64,000 nt of DNA, taken from NCBI GenBank assembly GCA_000996275.1, contig LCEG01000003.1, positions 222,108 through 286,107 of the forward strand. The letters run 5' to 3'. Shown in pieces: positions 38,111-46,195 of this stretch (its first letter is position 1; every line of letters starts with the position of its first letter). Under the pieces are notes generated by a model, which saw only the letters and a list, made by a program, of their open reading frames with translations, did not search any database and was not told where the DNA came from. The translations under genes and the position numbers were made by a program. The DNA comes from a candidate division TM6 bacterium GW2011_GWE2_42_60 (lineage in GTDB: Bacteria > Babelota > Babeliae > Babelales > Babelaceae).

Positions 38111-38119
38111 TGCTATACT
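38111..38119 (+). promoter_or_regulatory. Extended -10 box before the solute-binding gene
   Basis: TGCTATACT (TGn + TATACT) lies 47 nt before the ATG at 38166, directly after the repeat array. No convincing -35, as often with extended -10 promoters. Confidence 0.4.
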
Positions 38120-38165
38120 GCTTTGAGTAAAAGCAGTGTTTTCTTTTTCCAAAAAGGGTTTGTCT

Positions 38166-38930
38166 ATGAACAGAGGTCTTTGGCTCATTATTTCTATTTT
38201 AACCTTCTCAACAGCGGCGTTGTGGTTCCGTCAACTCTATAGGCAACGGCTCCCCGAAATACCAGAAACAATTATCATTGGCACCAGCGCCGATTTTCCT
38301 CCTTTTTGTTTTAAAGAAAACGGAGAATTTGTTGGCTTTGATATTGATATAGCAAAAGAGGTTTGTGCTCGGCTCAATAAGCAATATAAAATCCAAAACA
38401 TGCCTTTTGAGCTACTTATCCCACAATTACAAAATGGATCAATCCATCTTGCTGCTGCAGGTATAACCGCAACTCCAGAGCGTATGCAACGCGCATTCTT
38501 TACGACGCCTTATCTTGCAAAAGATCCGCTCGTCGCGCTCTCTCTCGCAACAGAGCAAAAAATAAAAAATATTGATGAACTTAAAGAAGCAACGCTTGTT
38601 GTCAACCAAGGGTACAATGCCGATGTTTTCATGACAAAACTTGGTATTAAAAACATTATCCGTCTCCCCTCCCTCAATGATGCACTCAATGCGCTACAAG
38701 CGCATAAAGCAAATGTATTTGTAACATCACTCAATACACTTAAGCCAATTTTTGACCTTCTGGGAGAATCAACATTCACAATTTTCATCATCAACGATGC
38801 CAATGAATCAACGTCACTCGCGATCTCTCCGCTTTACCAAAAATTTGGCAGTCGCGTAGATGCCATTATAAATCAGATGATCAATGATGGAACTATTGAG
38901 AAATTCAAGCAAAAGTGGCACGTGCAATAA
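38166..38930 (+). CDS. Amino-acid-type extracellular solute-binding protein
   Basis: 254 residues from the ATG at 38166, which follows AAAAAGGG; an upstream GTG at 38136 is less likely. A membrane anchor or uncleaved signal (residues about 4-20) is followed by the bacterial SBP family 3 fold: TIIIGTSADFPPFCFKENGE, then FVGFDIDIAKEVCARLNKQY, and AAAGITATPERMQ. Binds small polar solutes in the periplasm and delivers them to an ABC permease. No permease or ATPase gene is adjacent, so it is an orphan in this window or a sensor-like protein. Confidence 0.88.
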   Translation: MNRGLWLIISILTFSTAALWFRQLYRQRLPEIPETIIIGTSADFPPFCFKENGEFVGFDIDIAKEVCARLNKQYKIQNMPFELLIPQLQNGSIHLAAAGITATPERMQRAFFTTPYLAKDPLVALSLATEQKIKNIDELKEATLVVNQGYNADVFMTKLGIKNIIRLPSLNDALNALQAHKANVFVTSLNTLKPIFDLLGESTFTIFIINDANESTSLAISPLYQKFGSRVDAIINQMINDGTIEKFKQKWHVQ

Positions 38931-39021
38931 ACCACGCTCGATAGCTCGTCTTACAGACTCTTGACAGCCTTCCTGAGCGATGATAAAGTCGAACAGATTA
39001 AAAATAAGAGAGTCCCTAAAC

Positions 39022-39043
39022 GAACAATACTTATGTATTGTTC
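39022..39043. other. Small perfect hairpin after the solute-binding gene
   Basis: GAACAATAC and GTATTGTTC pair around TTAT, 11 bp upstream of the stronger terminator hairpin. It may add to transcript end stability. Confidence 0.45.
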
Positions 39044-39053
39044 ACCCCCCTAA

Positions 39054-39088
39054 CCCTTCAGCTTTCCCCAAAGTTGAAGGGCTTTTTT
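39054..39088 (+). terminator. Rho-independent terminator
   Basis: CCCTTCAGCTTT pairs with AAAGTTGAAGGG (one mismatch) around CCCC and is followed by CTTTTTT. It lies between the solute-binding gene and the convergent eno stop. The T run favours the plus-strand transcript. Confidence 0.88.
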
Positions 39089-39098
39089 ACACTCAATT

Positions 39099-40352
39099 TT
39101 ACGCCAGAATTCCGCGTTTTAAATAATCTTCTATCGTTAGTAGACGATTGTATTTAGAAAGCCGCTCACTTCGATTTAGCCCACCGGTTTTAATCTGTCC
39201 TGCATTAGAACCAACAGCCAAATCAGCAATAAACGAATCTTCTGTTTCGCCAGAACGATGTGAAACAACAGTCGCAAATCCACGCTCACGTGCATACTGA
39301 ATCGCTTGTAATGTTTCCGTAACCGTTCCAATCTGATCCGGTTTAATCAAAACAGCATTTGCCGCTTTTTCAGAAACACCCTGTTCAATACGTTCAAGAC
39401 GCGTCGTAAAAAGGTCATCCCCCACAATCTGAACACGATCACCAAGTCTTGCTGTAAATAATTTCCAACCATCCCAATCATCTTCTGCAAAGCCATCTTC
39501 AATCGAACAGATAGGGTACTTAGTAATCAACGACTCATAGTAATCGACCAACTGCGCCGAAGAGAAAACATTTTTTGTAAATGTATACGTTTGTTGTAAT
39601 GGATCATAAAGGCGAGATGCTGCAACATCAAGTGCGCAGAGTGCCTTAAAGCCATAGTGTGCATAAACACGAATAAGTACTTCACTTATAAGCTCAAGCA
39701 CTTCTTCATCATCATCAAAAGAAGGCGCATATCCACCCTCGTCACCAAGAAAAAGAGTTTTATTTTTCTGTTTGAGCGCTGAGCCAATTTCCTGGAAAAT
39801 AACAACACCAACTTCCATTGATGTCTGAAAATCAGGTGTTTCAGCAGGAATTACCAAAAATTCTTGTATGGTCAAATTGTTATGCGCATGCATTCCACCG
39901 TTAATCATATTAAAAAGAGGAAATGGTAAAGCCACCGATTCAGAACCACACACATGTCCAATAAATTCAAACAGTTCGACTTTTTCGACATATGCATGCG
40001 CGCGATACAGAGCCTCACTCACCGCAATCATAGTATTTGCGCCAATATTTGATTTATCGGTTGTTCCATCAAGTTCAATTAACTGTAAGTCCATGGTGAT
40101 GGCATGTGGCGGTTTGCCCACAAGAAGTGGTGCTATCTGTTTTTCGATAAGCTCAACTGCATTTCGAACGCCACGTCCCCAGAGTCGCGCTCCTCCATCA
40201 TGCATCGTCTTAGCTTCATAACTTCCTCGAGATAATCCTGTTGGAACTGATGCGCTTACACGGTGCCCATCTTCAAGCTCAATTTCACAAGCAACGGTTG
40301 GCCACCCACGTGAGTTGTAGACTTCTCGAGCCAAAATGCGCTTGATATTCAT
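39099..40352 (-). CDS. eno: Enolase
   Basis: 417 residues. Dehydrates 2-phosphoglycerate to phosphoenolpyruvate. Motifs in order: NMINGGMHAHNNLTIQEF, LGDEGGYAPSF, metal ligands in SIEDGFAEDDWDGW and IVGDDLFTT, catalytic-Lys segment VLIKPDQIGTVTE, SHRSGETEDSFIADLAVG and GQIKTGGLNRSERLSKYN. The usual N in K..NQIGT is D here. Slightly shorter than the typical ~430. A 19-bp perfect hairpin lies 21 nt upstream of its start. Confidence 0.96.
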   Translation of the reverse strand: MNIKRILAREVYNSRGWPTVACEIELEDGHRVSASVPTGLSRGSYEAKTMHDGGARLWGRGVRNAVELIEKQIAPLLVGKPPHAITMDLQLIELDGTTDKSNIGANTMIAVSEALYRAHAYVEKVELFEFIGHVCGSESVALPFPLFNMINGGMHAHNNLTIQEFLVIPAETPDFQTSMEVGVVIFQEIGSALKQKNKTLFLGDEGGYAPSFDDDEEVLELISEVLIRVYAHYGFKALCALDVAASRLYDPLQQTYTFTKNVFSSAQLVDYYESLITKYPICSIEDGFAEDDWDGWKLFTARLGDRVQIVGDDLFTTRLERIEQGVSEKAANAVLIKPDQIGTVTETLQAIQYARERGFATVVSHRSGETEDSFIADLAVGSNAGQIKTGGLNRSERLSKYNRLLTIEDYLKRGILA

Positions 40353-40373
40353 ATCATCATCCCCTTCCCCTTA

Positions 40374-40420
40374 ATAAGCTGGCTATTGAATTATAGTTAC
40401 AAATTCAATAGCCAGCTTAT
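40374..40420. other. Long perfect hairpin between the C11 protease and eno
   Basis: ATAAGCTGGCTATTGAATT (40374-40392) and its exact complement (40402-40420) form a 19-bp stem with a 9-nt loop. On the minus strand it follows the protease stop and ends just before the G-rich ribosome site of eno. There is no T run after it, so it is not a classic terminator. An RNA-processing or stability element, or translation control of eno, is possible. Confidence 0.7.
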
Positions 40421-40458
40421 GTCTTCTCTGGCTCTTCTACAAGCTCAACACACGTTCT

Positions 40459-41913
40459 TTACACCAATTTGTGATATGCTTTTAAGAAATCAACCCACCG
40501 GTTATGTTGAGCAAATTCTGTATACTGGTACGACTCATGATGTGGGTTATTGATGCGATATTCAGGGAAGTAGATCGAAAGACCATGTGCTCCCGCAAGA
40601 TTTGCACCACACACATTTGCCATAATTAAATGTGACATACAGACAAGCCCATCAGTAAGCGCCTGCAATATTCTTTGCTTCATTTCTTCAGCATTAGACT
40701 TAAAACGCATCTGACTAACACGATCTCGCAGATTGAGGTAGAAATGACCCAAATCAATGTAGCTTGGTTCATCAAAATAAGTACATGCATAACGGCTCCG
40801 TGAAGCTTTAATCGCATTACGTACCGACTGTTCTTCTTGTTGTGTCAATGCCGTCATTAAAAGCTGTGCAAGTGCATCAATGTTATCATTTAATGCATTG
40901 AATTCGCTCAATCTAAAAGCAGAATGCGTATAATCTCCCGTTACCTTTCCATAAACAACTTCATAGTCAGAAACAATTTTTTTCACCATTGATTCAGGGT
41001 CCATATCATTCCGTGCCAACAATCCCGCCACCAATTTATAATTATATCCTGGACCAAGAACCACTTCTTCGGACGCAACCATATAATCTGCAAAATGGCT
41101 CATAATACAGGCTGTTCCCGTCCCTGCCATCAAACAGGCGTCAAAAAGTATGATATCAATATTTTTACCACCACGAGCTCTACAAATACGCTTTAATCCG
41201 CGCATTAATTTTCCATCATCAAGATATGAGTGATAGGTTTCATCAAAACAGATGCCTCGATCAGGATCGCATGCGCATATTGGTTCACCTTGCTCATCTT
41301 TGCTCAAGAGATCAACAAAATCCATAAAGGCGATGCTCCGGTCAAGACGCACCATTCCTGTCTCTGGATCGTAACGGAATAAGAATGCAGGATTAATAGT
41401 TTTGCGAAGTCGAGGGTTCAGATCGCCCGAGCCATGATTCCAGAAATCAATAACGAGGTGTTCGGAAGGAAAGTCATTTATAGCCCACAGGCCAGCGCTC
41501 ACCAGCGTCTCTTCACTGCCACTATCAAGGCACATATCAGGCCCAATTTGCATGATCTGGTTTTTCTTTACCAATAAGCGTTTGGTAACCTTGGATTTTC
41601 CAGGAACTTTTATATCAAGATGCACAAGAATAGTAAGATTTTCGTTTGACCCGATCTCTTTAAGTTGTGCAAGATTTTGGCTTGCAAAAGGGAAAAGATC
41701 GTTATCTGCAGCCATGTAGACGAGGAATGTCCATTTCTTTACTACTTTTTCCTTTGGTTTTGCTCGCTCGTCAAAAACACTTTGATCAAGCCCTGCCGTT
41801 ACGCCGACTGCTCGCGCCAAAGATGTATTACTGAAGCCTTCCCCGCTCTTCGCTTCCACAAAACCGACAAAAAATCCAACCAAGAAGAAAATCTTCTTCA
41901 AAAAAAACTTCAT
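40459..41913 (-). CDS. Secreted clostripain-family (C11) cysteine peptidase
   Basis: 484 residues from the ATG at 41913, preceded by GGGGGAG; a TTG nine bases earlier is less likely. The signal peptide ends near VGFVEA. Family C11 pattern: WTFLVYMAADNDLFPFASQN, the catalytic His in DFWNHGSGD and the catalytic Cys in ILFDACLMAG, then MVASEEVVLGPGYNY. C11 enzymes cleave after Arg or Lys and often self-activate. Export suggests action in the periplasm, at the surface or on the host. The gene stands alone; its leader contains a 40-bp sequence repeated at 42585-42624. Confidence 0.92.
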   Translation of the reverse strand: MKFFLKKIFFLVGFFVGFVEAKSGEGFSNTSLARAVGVTAGLDQSVFDERAKPKEKVVKKWTFLVYMAADNDLFPFASQNLAQLKEIGSNENLTILVHLDIKVPGKSKVTKRLLVKKNQIMQIGPDMCLDSGSEETLVSAGLWAINDFPSEHLVIDFWNHGSGDLNPRLRKTINPAFLFRYDPETGMVRLDRSIAFMDFVDLLSKDEQGEPICACDPDRGICFDETYHSYLDDGKLMRGLKRICRARGGKNIDIILFDACLMAGTGTACIMSHFADYMVASEEVVLGPGYNYKLVAGLLARNDMDPESMVKKIVSDYEVVYGKVTGDYTHSAFRLSEFNALNDNIDALAQLLMTALTQQEEQSVRNAIKASRSRYACTYFDEPSYIDLGHFYLNLRDRVSQMRFKSNAEEMKQRILQALTDGLVCMSHLIMANVCGANLAGAHGLSIYFPEYRINNPHHESYQYTEFAQHNRWVDFLKAYHKLV

Positions 41914-41916
41914 ATC

Positions 41917-41956
41917 CCTCAACTCCCCCTAAACCCCACAAAATACTATCCCCTCT
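41917..41956. repeat. 40-bp direct repeat, copy 1
   Basis: Identical over 40 bp to 42585-42624 (begins CCTCAACTCCCCCTAAACCC). Followed in both places by a CCCCTCT...AGAGGGG hairpin with a different inner sequence. This copy forms the leader and ribosome-site region of the C11 protease gene. Confidence 0.9.
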
Positions 41957-42075
41957 TTGTTTACTGTAACGAGAGGGGACTTTTGAAATCAAGGGTTTAA
42001 TTTGATGAAATTGAGCTATAGTAAATGGTGAAAAATAAACAATGAACACCAATTGTTAATCAGAGGATTGCAACA

Positions 42076-42294
42076 ATGAAAGCTATCGAATTCATTGCAA
42101 ATGCACAGGATGGCACTATTAAAATTCCAAAAAAATATTGGAAAGATCTCGAACATAACCTTAGAGTAATTATCTTGGTTGAGGAGACCGATACTGAAAC
42201 AAAGCAAAAAAAGACTGGAAAACAACGTCTCAAAGCTATGAGTGTAAAGACTAAAGGGCTTTCATTTGATAGAGATGACGCAAATGAGCGGTGA
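42076..42294 (+). CDS. VapB-like antitoxin
   Basis: 72 residues. The N-terminus KAIEFIANAQDGTIKIPKKYW resembles AbrB-like antitoxin starts (IPKKY strand), and the C-terminus is charged. Its stop overlaps the start of a truncated PIN-domain frame by 11 nt, the usual layout for a VapBC pair. The call rests mainly on that linkage. Confidence 0.6.
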   Translation: MKAIEFIANAQDGTIKIPKKYWKDLEHNLRVIILVEETDTETKQKKTGKQRLKAMSVKTKGLSFDRDDANER

Positions 42295-42433
42295 TAAAAA
42301 AGTATTTATTGATACTAATATTCTTATCTACGCTTATTCATCCTCAGTCCATTTACAAAACAATAACAATGGCAAGGTAAACTCTCCATCACCCATATCT
42401 TTATCGATAGAAACAGTTTTAATAGAAAATTAG
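42284..42433 (+). pseudogene. Truncated PIN-domain (VapC-like) toxin
   Basis: A 49-codon frame starts MSGDKKVFIDTNILIYAYSS, the first strand of a PIN-domain RNase with its first catalytic Asp. Full VapC proteins are about 130 residues; this one leaves the PIN consensus after ~25 residues and stops 6 nt before a palindromic element. The remaining acidic residues of the active site are absent, so it should be inactive. Confidence 0.7.
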
Positions 42434-42439
42434 CCTACT

Positions 42440-42536
42440 CCGCTCTTATCCATTCCCTTCGATACGCTTCGCTACTCAGGGTAAACTATCTCTTCGAGAT
42501 ACATTTTTTCTTCGAAAAAACACTCTGGATGAGCGG
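42440..42536. repeat. Palindromic element next to the broken toxin
   Basis: A 97-bp element from CCGCTC (42440) to GAGCGG (42531-42536). The inner part is CTTCGAGATACA, apical hairpin TTTTTTCTTCGAAAAAA, then CACTCTGGATGAGCGG. The first ~60 bp match 37639 onward with few changes. Confidence 0.8.
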
Positions 42537-42584
42537 AAAGAGCAAACTTACCATCCTAAATCCATTTACAGACGAATAACAACG

Positions 42585-42624
42585 CCTCAACTCCCCCTAA
42601 ACCCCACAAAATACTATCCCCTCT
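42585..42624. repeat. 40-bp direct repeat, copy 2
   Basis: Exact second copy of 41917-41956. Here it does not precede a gene. The two copies bracket the antitoxin, the broken toxin and the palindromic element. Confidence 0.9.
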
Positions 42625-42652
42625 CATTTACGGTAAATGAGAGGGGATTTTT
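42618..42652. terminator. Terminator after the ankyrin gene
   Basis: CCCCTCTCATTTA pairs with TAAATGAGAGGGG around CGG, followed by ATTTTT on the plus strand. It lies past the stop of the minus-strand ankyrin gene at 42681. The matching hairpin in copy 1 (41950-41978) has a weaker inner stem. Confidence 0.75.
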
Positions 42653-42680
42653 GAAAGCAAAGTCTTAAAAAGAGGTGACT

Positions 42681-45600
42681 CTATTTTTTAACAGACTTGT
42701 CTTGTTCTGGCTTTAGTTTCTTTTGGTCAACACCAAGATCTTTGAACCACGCCTCTTTGGTTGGGAACCCTAAAACTTCCCACTCAGAGAGATATGGCGC
42801 ATCATCTTCATATGTTTTTCTGTAGTTCTTCTTCCCATACTCAGCGCCATGCTCAATGAGTAATTTGATAGTAGCTTTAACTAAACCACCAAATTTTTTG
42901 CCTCCGGGGACAATTTGTGTATCACTCTTGCCTTCTATTAGCCACTTAAGATGGACGACTCGCTCATACAACACGGAGCCAATATTAGGATTAGCACCAG
43001 CAGCGAGAAGAAGTTTAACTAAATCCTCATCATTATTATGGGCAGCCACTCTAAGAGGCGTTTCTGACTCCGAAGATTTGACAGCAACATTAAGTGTCTT
43101 TGGCATGTTTTTTGTTTTCTGCAAAAGCGTTTTTACCAAAACAATATTCTGCTTTTTACATGCTTCAAATAAAGGTGTGTAACCGTCCACTTCAACATCA
43201 AAGTCGACACCTTTATTAAGCAGTTTCTGAATATGATCAAAATCAAGATTCCATACAGCATTAACTAAAAGCGGCATTTTAGAGTCAGTAGTTTTAAGCG
43301 TAAGGGCATTTTCTTTTGTTATCTGATTAAACTTCTTTTCAAACTCATCTTGTGTAAGAAAGCTTTGATTACTAACCTTTCCAGAATGGTAATAGTTATC
43401 AATCGCGTCCACAGGGTTCATGAGTTCAACTAATATTTTCATGTATTGTTTTTTGTTTTCAGGATCGGATTCGTCTTCAACAAGCTTTTCAACTACATTA
43501 AGCTTAGCACCATATGTAATCAACTCTTTTGCAAATTCAACGCTGTTTTTTTTGACTGCATCTTTTAAAAGATCATTCTCATTAACCAACTCTTTTTTAA
43601 GCAACAAGCGGAGGAGTTCATAATCCTGATTTTCAAAAGCTTTCTGTATTAGTTGTCCAATATTTACAATATCATATTGAGTGAGTCCCCGTTTATTAAT
43701 TTCAGAAAACATATCCAGCTCTTGTTGTGTTGCTTTTTTCCCTGCATTGACTATCTTTAGAAACTGTTTTAATGCTTTTTCAAAAGATTTGTATCTGTAT
43801 TTTCCAGCAAATGCTATCCCAGATTTATTCTGATCAGGGTCTAGATATTTTTCATCAACACCAATAAATTTAAACCACTCTTCTTTGTTCTCAAATCCCG
43901 CAAATTCCCATTCATAAAGCAATGGCGGTGTCTTCAAATTTATTGTCTCAAGTGTGATTAACTTATATTTCTCACCATAATTGGCACCAGCCTTAAGAAG
44001 TAGTTGGCTGATTTCTATATAGTTTTTTAGGTTGTTTTGATCAATAATGGCCTGTTTTAATTTTTTTGATATTATTACTAGAGGCGACCACAATGAGCAC
44101 TTACAGTTAGGGTCAGCGTTTTTGTTGAGCAGATACTCGACCATAGCAACAGCGGACAGATTACTCTCAACATTTTCAACAGCAAGACAAAGCGCCTTTT
44201 CTTTACTAACACCTTTTTCTATTAAAGCCTCAAGAAGAGTTCGTGCAGAATACTTAATAGCTCCCGCTAGCAATGTTTTGACTTTTTTCTTCAGGTCTTT
44301 ATCTTGCTGCACTAATTTCATGTCAAGGAAACTGTTTTTTAAAGCATTGATCTCATCAGGGAGTACGCCTACTTTATCCTTAATTCTTTGAATGCATAAA
44401 TCTAAATTCTTCTCAAAAAGTTTTTTATCTTCAGGCAAGAGTGCTTCTATTTTTTCCAATTTTTGCTCTATCTTTAGCTCTGGTTTTTTTACTGGCTGTT
44501 TGATTTCAGACCCAGTAAAATACTTGCTATCCGAGGTACTTTCAAAGTGTTTCGAGAGAACTTTTTTAACATGTTCATTTGCACCAGAAACAAGTTCTTT
44601 TTTTTCAGAGTCGCTCATCAAATCCCAAAAAAAAATCAACCAATCGAAACTGGTCCTTTCCTTCCATTCATCAATAAGCTGGTCTTTTATCGATGGAAAA
44701 ATCGTATCCAATTGAGCTTTTTCTCCGTATTTTTCATAGAACTTTTGGAAGTGTGTTTCCTGTTTTTTTATAAAGTAGTATTCAAAGACATTACGACTTG
44801 CTTCTTTGCCCTTATATTTTGCCTTAATTGACGTCAAGGGGTCGATATTTTCTGCCTTCAAATACCATGCAATTTGCCACGGGCTGTTTTTATCAATCGC
44901 ATCAAAAACGCTCTCGACCGCCTGGTTTTTATCGGCCTCGCCAGTCAATTTCTGTTTTAGCGCAAAAGCTTTCTTAAGAATATTTTCATCGTGTTCAACA
45001 GCATCTTGTATGTTATCTTGTTGCTGAGGATCAAGAAGCAGTGTTTCTAAGTAATCATCTTTACTGTTTGCTACAAGCCATTCAAAAATAGACACTTTAT
45101 CTTTACCAATTTTAAGACGCTCACTTTGAACAAATGGATCGTAATACCAATTTTGAAAAACACTAAGCACCGCATTGCGATTTATTAGCTCTGTTTCTTT
45201 TTTCCAACGCAAAAGAAGTTCGTAAATCTCATCCCTTTCTTCTCCCGTTGTTTGGTGTGAGTAAGCATACTCAAGCGGACTCTCAGAATCATTAACAACA
45301 AGCGCCGGATCTGCACCCTTTTCCAACAGCGCTCGTACTGCTTGAATATCTTTATTTGCAATTGCAAAATGCAGGGCAAGTGGTTTTTCTTCATCCCCAA
45401 TAACCGTATTAACACCATTTGACAACGTCAAGGAAAGGCTTTGTGCAATTTCTGGTTTATTATTTACAAGTGCCTGATAATAAAGTGGCCCATAAATCAA
45501 ATCTCTGTAATTTTTCAATTCTGGTTTTTCTTTGGACAATTTCTTTGTAGCGCTTTCTCCAAAAGAAAGCATTGCGTTAAACATTTTAGCTTTATCAAAG

Positions 45601-46076
45601 GGCTCTGCATTGAGCGCCTTAAGAAATGGTCCTGAAAAGCTTTCAAATTCTGGAGGTACGGTGAACTTGAACGTGGTCGTTGCGGTTGCTGGTTCGGTCA
45701 TTTTATAAAATACTCGAGCAAGCTCAGTAAAGACATTAGACCCAAAGGCAGTAACAGTTTGAAGCGAATAAAGAATCGCCAATTTAATTTTCCATTGATT
45801 CGTCACATCTTCCCCTTTTTTGTAGAATGACACCTGTTCTTTTTTAGTCTTTTCTGTTTTATCACCAGAGCCACTAAAAAGTCCAGAATAATACCCAACT
45901 ACGCCAAGAGAAACTAACCCAAGCGCTCCAAGAGCCAAAGCTGTTTGATGTCTACGCACAAAAAATTTTGATTTATCAAAAGACCGTCCAACAAGAGTTG
46001 AAAATCTTGATCGAAAAGACTGCGATTGCTTTGCAACAGAAGGAGACCGTGAGTTCACGACTTCAAGATAATGCAT
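42681..46076 (-). CDS. Large ankyrin-repeat protein, paralogue 1, signal peptide lost
   Basis: 1131 residues. The N-terminal module (residues 1-130) is nearly identical to the two genes upstream: YLEVVNSRSPSVAKQSQ, a membrane helix ALGALGLVSLGVVGYYSGLF, then the SGSGDKTEKTKK linker. Ankyrin repeats appear at about 215-290, 640-720 and 960-1070, with consensus such as TPLFEACKKQNIVLVKTLLQ and TPLRVAAHNNDEDLVKLLL. A repeated segment (EWEFAGFENKEEWFKFIGVD / EWEVLGFPTKEAWFKDLGVD) closes two blocks. The start given is the first in-frame ATG, with no good ribosome site. The paralogues' signal peptide is frameshifted just upstream. Confidence 0.82.
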   Translation of the reverse strand: MHYLEVVNSRSPSVAKQSQSFRSRFSTLVGRSFDKSKFFVRRHQTALALGALGLVSLGVVGYYSGLFSGSGDKTEKTKKEQVSFYKKGEDVTNQWKIKLAILYSLQTVTAFGSNVFTELARVFYKMTEPATATTTFKFTVPPEFESFSGPFLKALNAEPFDKAKMFNAMLSFGESATKKLSKEKPELKNYRDLIYGPLYYQALVNNKPEIAQSLSLTLSNGVNTVIGDEEKPLALHFAIANKDIQAVRALLEKGADPALVVNDSESPLEYAYSHQTTGEERDEIYELLLRWKKETELINRNAVLSVFQNWYYDPFVQSERLKIGKDKVSIFEWLVANSKDDYLETLLLDPQQQDNIQDAVEHDENILKKAFALKQKLTGEADKNQAVESVFDAIDKNSPWQIAWYLKAENIDPLTSIKAKYKGKEASRNVFEYYFIKKQETHFQKFYEKYGEKAQLDTIFPSIKDQLIDEWKERTSFDWLIFFWDLMSDSEKKELVSGANEHVKKVLSKHFESTSDSKYFTGSEIKQPVKKPELKIEQKLEKIEALLPEDKKLFEKNLDLCIQRIKDKVGVLPDEINALKNSFLDMKLVQQDKDLKKKVKTLLAGAIKYSARTLLEALIEKGVSKEKALCLAVENVESNLSAVAMVEYLLNKNADPNCKCSLWSPLVIISKKLKQAIIDQNNLKNYIEISQLLLKAGANYGEKYKLITLETINLKTPPLLYEWEFAGFENKEEWFKFIGVDEKYLDPDQNKSGIAFAGKYRYKSFEKALKQFLKIVNAGKKATQQELDMFSEINKRGLTQYDIVNIGQLIQKAFENQDYELLRLLLKKELVNENDLLKDAVKKNSVEFAKELITYGAKLNVVEKLVEDESDPENKKQYMKILVELMNPVDAIDNYYHSGKVSNQSFLTQDEFEKKFNQITKENALTLKTTDSKMPLLVNAVWNLDFDHIQKLLNKGVDFDVEVDGYTPLFEACKKQNIVLVKTLLQKTKNMPKTLNVAVKSSESETPLRVAAHNNDEDLVKLLLAAGANPNIGSVLYERVVHLKWLIEGKSDTQIVPGGKKFGGLVKATIKLLIEHGAEYGKKNYRKTYEDDAPYLSEWEVLGFPTKEAWFKDLGVDQKKLKPEQDKSVKK

Positions 46077-46137
46077 CGAACAAAGCTCAATGCAAGAAGC
46101 AAGCCTATTACCGCTATTTTATATTATCTTTAAACAT
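46077..46137 (-). pseudogene. Frameshifted relic of the signal peptide of paralogue 1
   Basis: Read on the minus strand, this aligns with the signal-peptide codons of the gene at 46196-47494 (ATGTTTAAA-AATAATATA start). It has lost one A in a run and about 16 bases near the cleavage region. The frame reaches TAG after seven codons (MFKDNIK). The relic keeps the same ribosome-site spacing as the intact paralogue. Confidence 0.75.
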
Positions 46138-46195
46138 TATTACTTCCATTATTGCTTTATATGTTTTTAAATAGCCTGATATGCGGAGGTATCAG

